Assembly: GCA_964471155.1 (NCBI GenBank)
Contig: CAYYFX010000007.1
Coordinates: forward strand, 1-64,000
Direction: 5' to 3'
Length of the DNA stretch: 64,000 bases
Source of the DNA: CAYYFX01 sp964471155
Lineage (GTDB): Bacteria; ARS69
Shown here: positions 60,162 through 64,000 of the stretch, in pieces
How positions within the stretch are numbered: the first letter of the stretch is position 1
Layout: every line of letters starts with the position of its first letter
The notes under the pieces: model-generated
What the model was told of the DNA's origin: nothing
Database searches by the model: none
Seen by the model: only the letters and a program-made list of their open reading frames with translations
Program-made: the position numbers and the translations under genes

Positions 60162-60190
60162 CCTGGGGACCGGCCCGCCGCATCCCGCCC

Positions 60191-61987
60191 TCACGCCCCG
60201 CCCGGCGCCTTCGCCTCCGCCCGCACGGCGATGTGCAGGTCATCCAGGAGCTGCGGCTCCACGGGGGACGGACACTCGTCCATCGGCGAGATGGCGCGGC
60301 TGTTCTTCGGGAACGCGATCACGTCGCGCAGCGACGACCGGCCCGTCATCAGCATGATGATGCGGTCGAAGCCCAGCGCGATCCCGCCGTGCGGCGGCGC
60401 GCCGTACTCGAACGCGCGCAGCAGGAAGCCGAAGCGCCGCTCCGCCTCCGCCGCATCGATCCCGATCACCTTCAGCGCGCGCTCCTGCAGGTCGCGGCGG
60501 TGGATGCGGACGCTGCCCGAGCCCAGCTCGTTGCCGTCCAGCACCAGGTCGTACAGCTTGCCGACGGCCGGGCCGGGATCCGTGTCGAAGGTCTCGCGGA
60601 ACTCGTCGTGCGGCATGGTGAAGACGTGGTGGCACGGCACCCACGCGCCCGTGTCCGGGTCCTTCTCGAAGAGCGGGAAGCGGTGCACCCACAGGAACGC
60701 CGGCGACTTTCCCTGCGCGAGCCCGCGGCGCTTCGCCACGTCGCGGCGCACGAGGTCCAGCGACGCGTTCACCGCCTTCTCCGGGCCGGCCACGAAGAGG
60801 AGGACATCGCCGGGCGCCGCCTCCGCGCGGGCCACGAGATCCTTCGCCACGTCCGCGAAGAACTTCGCCACGCCCCCCGACAGCTCGCCGCCCTCCCCCA
60901 CCTTCATCCACGCGAGTCCCTTCGCGCCGCCGCCGGCCGCCGTGACCCCCAGCTCGTCCACGACCTTGCGCGACCAGTCCCCGCCACCGGCCACGCGCAG
61001 CCCCTTCATGCGCTCGCCGCGCGCGCGCACGCCCTTGAACAGGTCCGACGTGGAGCGCTCCGCGAGATCCCCGGCGTCGAAGAAGCCCGGGCCGGCGCGC
61101 AGGTCCGGCTTGTCGGAGCCGTAGCGCTCCATGGCTTCCGCCCAAGTCAGGCGCGGGAAGGGCACCGGGATCTCCACGCCGAGCGCCTCGCGCCACAGGT
61201 GCTGGGTCAGCCCCTCGATGAGCGCGAAGACGTCCTCCTCCTCCACGTACGACATCTCGAGGTCGATCTGCGAGAACTCCGGCTGCCGGTCCGCGCGCAG
61301 GTCCTCGTCGCGCAGGCAGCGGGCGAGCTGGTAGTAGCGGTCGAAGCCGGAGACCATGAGGATCTGCTTGTACAGCTGCGGCGATTGCGGCAGCGCGTAG
61401 AACTCGCCGGGGTGCACGCGGCTCGGCACGAGGTAGTCCCGCGCGCCCTCCGGGGTGCGCTTCACCAGCATGGGCGTCTCGACGTCCACGAAGCCCTGCG
61501 CGTCCAGGTACTTCCGCGTCTCCAGGGCCACCCGCGAGCGCAGGGCCAGCGTGTCCTGCAGCGCGGTACGGCGCAGGTCCAGGTAGCGGTGCTTGAGGCG
61601 CAACTCCTCGCCGGCCTCGGCGGCGCCTTCCACCTGGAAGGGCAGCTCCACGGGCGCGCCGTTCAGGATCTCCAGCGTCTTCACCACGATCTCGACCTCG
61701 CCCGTGGCCATCTTCGGGTTCACGGTGGCGGCGTCGCGGCGGACCACGTCGCCGGTGATGCGCAGGGAGGTCTCGTTGCGCAGGTCGCGCGCGGCGGCGA
61801 GAAGCGCCGCGTTGCCGTCCGCGAACACGAGCTGCACCACGCCCCAGCGGTCCCGCAGGTCCACGAACACCATGCCGCCGTGGTCGCGCGTGCGCTGCAC
61901 CCAGCCGCACAGCGCCACCTCGCTCCCCGCGAGCGACGCGTCCACCTTCCCGCACGCGTGCGTGCGCAGGCGCGTCGAGAGCTTCAT
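60191..61987 (-). CDS. aspS: Aspartyl-tRNA synthetase (probably non-discriminating)
   Basis: 598 residues. OB-fold anticodon-binding domain with GWVQRTRDHGGMVFVDLRDR; class II motifs DEDLRADRQPEFSQIDLEMS, LALRSRVALETRKYLDAQGF and GGIALGFDRIIMLMTGRSSL. His36 in RTRDHGG and Ala in the second specificity position (RDAATVN) match the type reported for non-discriminating AspRS (His and Gly in Pseudomonas), so it may also charge tRNA-Asn, requiring GatCAB elsewhere. The ATG overlaps the hisS stop (ATGA). Confidence 0.96.
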   Translation of the reverse strand: MKLSTRLRTHACGKVDASLAGSEVALCGWVQRTRDHGGMVFVDLRDRWGVVQLVFADGNAALLAAARDLRNETSLRITGDVVRRDAATVNPKMATGEVEIVVKTLEILNGAPVELPFQVEGAAEAGEELRLKHRYLDLRRTALQDTLALRSRVALETRKYLDAQGFVDVETPMLVKRTPEGARDYLVPSRVHPGEFYALPQSPQLYKQILMVSGFDRYYQLARCLRDEDLRADRQPEFSQIDLEMSYVEEEDVFALIEGLTQHLWREALGVEIPVPFPRLTWAEAMERYGSDKPDLRAGPGFFDAGDLAERSTSDLFKGVRARGERMKGLRVAGGGDWSRKVVDELGVTAAGGGAKGLAWMKVGEGGELSGGVAKFFADVAKDLVARAEAAPGDVLLFVAGPEKAVNASLDLVRRDVAKRRGLAQGKSPAFLWVHRFPLFEKDPDTGAWVPCHHVFTMPHDEFRETFDTDPGPAVGKLYDLVLDGNELGSGSVRIHRRDLQERALKVIGIDAAEAERRFGFLLRAFEYGAPPHGGIALGFDRIIMLMTGRSSLRDVIAFPKNSRAISPMDECPSPVEPQLLDDLHIAVRAEAKAPGGA

Positions 61988-63279
61988 ACGTTCCCCTCCG
62001 CCTTCGCCGTGCTTCCCTTGCCCATGGCCGCGAGCAGCCGCGCCGCCAGCTCCGCGCGCGGGATCTCCACCTGCTCGCCCGTGGCCAGCTCCTTCAAGGA
62101 CACCGTTCCCTTCGCCATCTCGTCCTCGCCCAGCACCACCGCGAAGCGGGCGCCGCGGCGGTCCGCCGCCTTGAACTGCTTGCCGAACCCGCCGTCCACG
62201 CACGAGACGTCGCAGGGGATCCCCTCGCGCCGCAGGTCGCGCGCGAGCGCGAGCGAGGCGCGGCGCGCCGCGTCCCCCATGGCCACCACGAACGCCAGCG
62301 GCCCGGCCGCCTCCGGCACGCCCGAGGTCTCCGCCAGGATGATGGCCAGCCGCTCCAGTCCCAGTGCCCAGCCCACGCACGGCGTGGGCGGCCCGCCCAG
62401 CTCGGAGACGAGCCCGTCGTAGCGGCCGCCGCCGCACACGGTGGACTGCGCGCCGAGCTTCTCGGACTGGATCTCGAACGTGGTGCGGGAGTAGTAGTCC
62501 AGGCCGCGCACGAGCGTGGGCACGAGGCGCGTGCGCACATCCGCCGCGTCCAGCAGCGCGCGCACCTCGGCGAAGTGCGCCGCGGCGTCCGCACCCAGGA
62601 AGTCCAGGATGGACGGCGCGCCGGCGATGGCCGCGCGCGTGCCCTCGTCCTTGGAGTCCAGCACGCGCAGCGGGTTCCGCTCCAGGCGCTCCCGGCTGTC
62701 CTTGTCCAGCCGGTCCGCCACCGAGCGCAGGTACGCTACCAGCGCGTCGCGGTACCGCGCGCGATCCTCCGCGTCGCCCAGCGAGTTCAGGTCCACCGTG
62801 AGGTCGTCGACCCTGAGCGCGCGCAGGTACTCGCACGCCACCAGGATCACGTCCGCGTCCGCGCGCGGGTCCGCCGAGTCCAGGATCTCCACGCCGAGCT
62901 GGTGGAACTGCCGCTGCCGCCCCTTCTGCGGGCGCTCGTAGCGGAACATCGGGCCCGCGTACCACAGCTTCAGCGGCGCCGGCATCTTCCCCCGCAGCCC
63001 CAGCTCCAGGTACGCGCGCACCACGCCGGCCGTGTTCTCGGGGCGGAGCGTGACCCGCTCCTCGGAACGCGTGAGGAAGGAGTACATCTCCTTGCCCACG
63101 ATGTCCGTGGCCTCGCCCACGCCGCGCTCGAACAGCTCGGTGCGCTCGAAGACGGGCGTGCGGATCTCGGAGTAGCACGCCGCGGAGAGGACGCGCCGGG
63201 CGGTCTCCTCCATCCGCTGCCAGAGCGCGATCTCCGGCGAGACGAGGTCACGCGTTCCGCGAAGGGCCCGGATCTCCAA
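61984..63279 (-). CDS. hisS: Histidyl-tRNA synthetase
   Basis: 431 residues from TTG 63279 (GGGAGG nine bases upstream). Class II motifs: RALRGTRDLVSPEIALWQRM, VTLRPENTAGVVRAYLELGL, FRYERPQKGRQRQFHQLGVE (motif 2), RGLDYYSRTTFEI and CGGGRYDGLV (His-specific), WALGLERLAIIL (motif 3), and a C-terminal anticodon-binding domain. It overlaps the vanZ gene end by 32 bases and the aspS start by 4. Confidence 0.96.
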   Translation of the reverse strand: MEIRALRGTRDLVSPEIALWQRMEETARRVLSAACYSEIRTPVFERTELFERGVGEATDIVGKEMYSFLTRSEERVTLRPENTAGVVRAYLELGLRGKMPAPLKLWYAGPMFRYERPQKGRQRQFHQLGVEILDSADPRADADVILVACEYLRALRVDDLTVDLNSLGDAEDRARYRDALVAYLRSVADRLDKDSRERLERNPLRVLDSKDEGTRAAIAGAPSILDFLGADAAAHFAEVRALLDAADVRTRLVPTLVRGLDYYSRTTFEIQSEKLGAQSTVCGGGRYDGLVSELGGPPTPCVGWALGLERLAIILAETSGVPEAAGPLAFVVAMGDAARRASLALARDLRREGIPCDVSCVDGGFGKQFKAADRRGARFAVVLGEDEMAKGTVSLKELATGEQVEIPRAELAARLLAAMGKGSTAKAEGNV

Positions 63280-63601
63280 CGGTCTCGTCCTCCCGGCTGA
63301 AGTACCATCCCGCGACCACGCCGGTCACGTCCGCCAGGAGGTCCAGGAGGTCCTGCTCCCGGCCGGGGACGAACCCCTGGTAGATCTCGTCCAGGGCGCC
63401 CAGCACCGCGCCGCACAGGAGCGACCACAGGAAGTGGCGCCGCGTCGACCAGCCCTGCCCGTCGAACGACCGCGCCACCAGCCAGCCGAAGATGAAGTAC
63501 TCGCCGAAGTGCGCCAGCTTGTCCCGGATCTGGATCCCGATGACGCGGGTCTGCAGGTCCGGCAAGGACGACGCGGCGAACACGACCGCGGCCCACGCCA
63601 A
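63248..63601 (-). CDS. VanZ-like membrane protein
   Basis: At least 117 residues from a TTG at 63601. RDKLAHFGEYFIFGWLVARS and LDEIYQGFVPGREQDLLDLL, with GVVAGWYFS, are the VanZ family signature. The first helix is cut if the TTG is used. An in-frame ATC at 63658 with AGAGGAG upstream would supply the missing residues (APPARRGLPRWAPPLAWAAV) and restore four helices. In other bacteria VanZ proteins are linked to glycopeptide resistance or surface polymers; here it leads the hisS-aspS operon. Confidence 0.8.
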   Translation of the reverse strand: MAWAAVVFAASSLPDLQTRVIGIQIRDKLAHFGEYFIFGWLVARSFDGQGWSTRRHFLWSLLCGAVLGALDEIYQGFVPGREQDLLDLLADVTGVVAGWYFSREDETVGDPGPSRNA

Positions 63602-63716
63602 CGGCGGCGCCCAGCGGGGCAGTCCGCGGCGGGCGGGGGGCGCGACGGGCGCTTCGATGGCCGCTCCTCTCGGCGGGATCCGGCGTTCCGGATGTCCGCG
63701 GGGAAGAAAGTCCGCG

Positions 63717-63746
63717 AAGGTAGCACCGGGCCGAGAGGGTGGTCAA
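63717..63746 (-). promoter_or_regulatory. Promoter for vanZ-hisS-aspS
   Basis: Minus-strand TTGACC (63741-63746, 5/6) and TACCTT (63717-63722, 3/6), spacer 18 bases, in the gap between the OmpA-like gene and vanZ. Confidence 0.45.
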
Positions 63747-63751
63747 CGAAC

Positions 63752-63780
63752 GGGGGCCGGCCCCGGCGGGACCGGCCCCC
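63752..63780 (-). terminator. Hairpin after the OmpA-like gene
   Basis: A perfect 9-bp stem GGGGGCCGG/CCGGCCCCC (63752-63760 and 63772-63780) with an 11-base loop lies 28 bases after the stop codon at 63809, just upstream of the next promoter. No T-run is visible on the transcript. Confidence 0.5.
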
Positions 63781-63808
63781 CCTTTGGATCACCCGCGGAG
63801 CCGAAGCC

Positions 63809-64000
63809 CTACCGCTTCTTCAACTCCACGCGCCGGTTCTTCGCCCGGCCCTCGTCCGTGTCGTTCGACGCGACCGGCTCGTCCGGGCCGTAGCCCTTCG
63901 ACGTCATCCGGCTCTCCGCCACACCCTTGCCCGCGAGGTACGCCTTCACGGACGCCGCGCGCCGGTCGGAGAGCTGCATGTTGTACTCGTGCGTGCCCAC
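63809..64000 (-). CDS. OmpA-like peptidoglycan-binding domain, 5' end cut by the window
   Basis: The 64 visible residues read VGTHEYNMQLSDRRAASVKA (the OmpA motif x-G-T-x-E-Y-N-x-x-L-S-x-x-R-A), YLAGKGVAESRMTSKGYGPD and GRAKNRRVELKK, the C-terminal half of an OmpA/Pal domain. The protein probably tethers the outer membrane to peptidoglycan. The leading valine is internal and the true start lies beyond 64000. Confidence 0.9.
   Translation of the reverse strand: MGTHEYNMQLSDRRAASVKAYLAGKGVAESRMTSKGYGPDEPVASNDTDEGRAKNRRVELKKR

Overview
The window is very GC-rich chromosomal DNA from a Gram-negative-type bacterium. It encodes many lipobox lipoproteins, secreted proteins with FlgD/T9SS-like C-terminal domains, an OmpA-type protein and LysM proteins, next to standard housekeeping genes (glyQ/glyS, hisS, aspS, recO, ybeY, phoH, mgtE). 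The mixture (LVIVD beta-propeller, right-handed beta-helix protein, Ig-like lipoproteins, phosphodiesterases ending in a 'LK-x-x-GYL' tail, TPR-fused membrane proteins) resembles uncultured FCB-group lineages such as Candidatus Eisenbacteria. That placement is an inference from family content, not a measured phylogeny. Most genes lie on the minus strand in tight runs with 4-nt (ATGA/GTGA) overlaps.

Layout. 0-12.4 kb: a methyltransferase-fold/TPR protein (5' truncated), a membrane/TPR protein, an isocitrate/isopropylmalate-type dehydrogenase, and four exported proteins (one FlgD-tailed, two Ig-like lipoproteins, one TolB-like lipoprotein). Two of these have TTGACA-N17 promoters. 12.5-25.9 kb: a surface-glycan block with two GT39-like GT-C enzymes, a YfhO-like GT-C enzyme, a dolichol-phosphate-mannose-synthase-like GT2, three alkaline-phosphatase-superfamily phosphodiesterases and a PHP/DUF3604-like lipoprotein. 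25.9-29.2 kb: glyQ, a tiny GNAT and glyS in one coupled run. 29.4-34.1 kb (plus strand): a DUF368 polyprenyl-phosphate transporter, an LVIVD propeller protein and a beta-helix protein. 34.3-38.8 kb: an ECF sigma factor with a likely membrane anti-sigma partner, two STAS proteins and a membrane TPR protein. 39.0-42.5 kb (plus strand): a PTS EIIA-like protein, a zinc-ribbon protein, a UDP-sugar pyrophosphorylase and a DUF3810 protein. 42.3-48.0 kb: a hybrid histidine kinase, a free-Met-sulfoxide-reductase-like GAF protein, a DUF3465-like protein, an AhpD-like protein, recO and a lipoprotein. 48-51.2 kb: an accessory stretch with an AAA/DUF4143 ATPase behind a paired palindrome, a voltage-gated K+ channel and a decayed exported-protein gene. 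51.2-53.9 kb: a TPR-sensing sigma54 activator coupled to a small exported protein. 53.98-54.24 kb: a large inverted repeat. 54.3-64 kb: mgtE, DUF502, CorC/HlyC, ybeY, phoH, a lipoprotein/LysM pair, and a vanZ-hisS-aspS operon, ending inside an OmpA-like gene.

How the genes could work together: the GT2 enzyme plus several GT-C enzymes fit a three-component extracytoplasmic glycosylation pathway (polyprenyl-phosphate-sugar donor, then GT-C transfer), with the DUF368 protein recycling the lipid carrier. The phosphodiesterase-superfamily lipoproteins would act on the same surface polymer. The sigma/anti-sigma pair, the STAS pair, the hybrid kinase and the TPR-sigma54 activator give the region a dense signalling layer. 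The strongest unexplained structures are the 267-bp inverted repeat at 53975-54241, the AT-rich double palindrome over the start of the DUF4143 ATPase gene, and a shared W-G-(R/K)-x-K-A C-terminal tail in two exported proteins.
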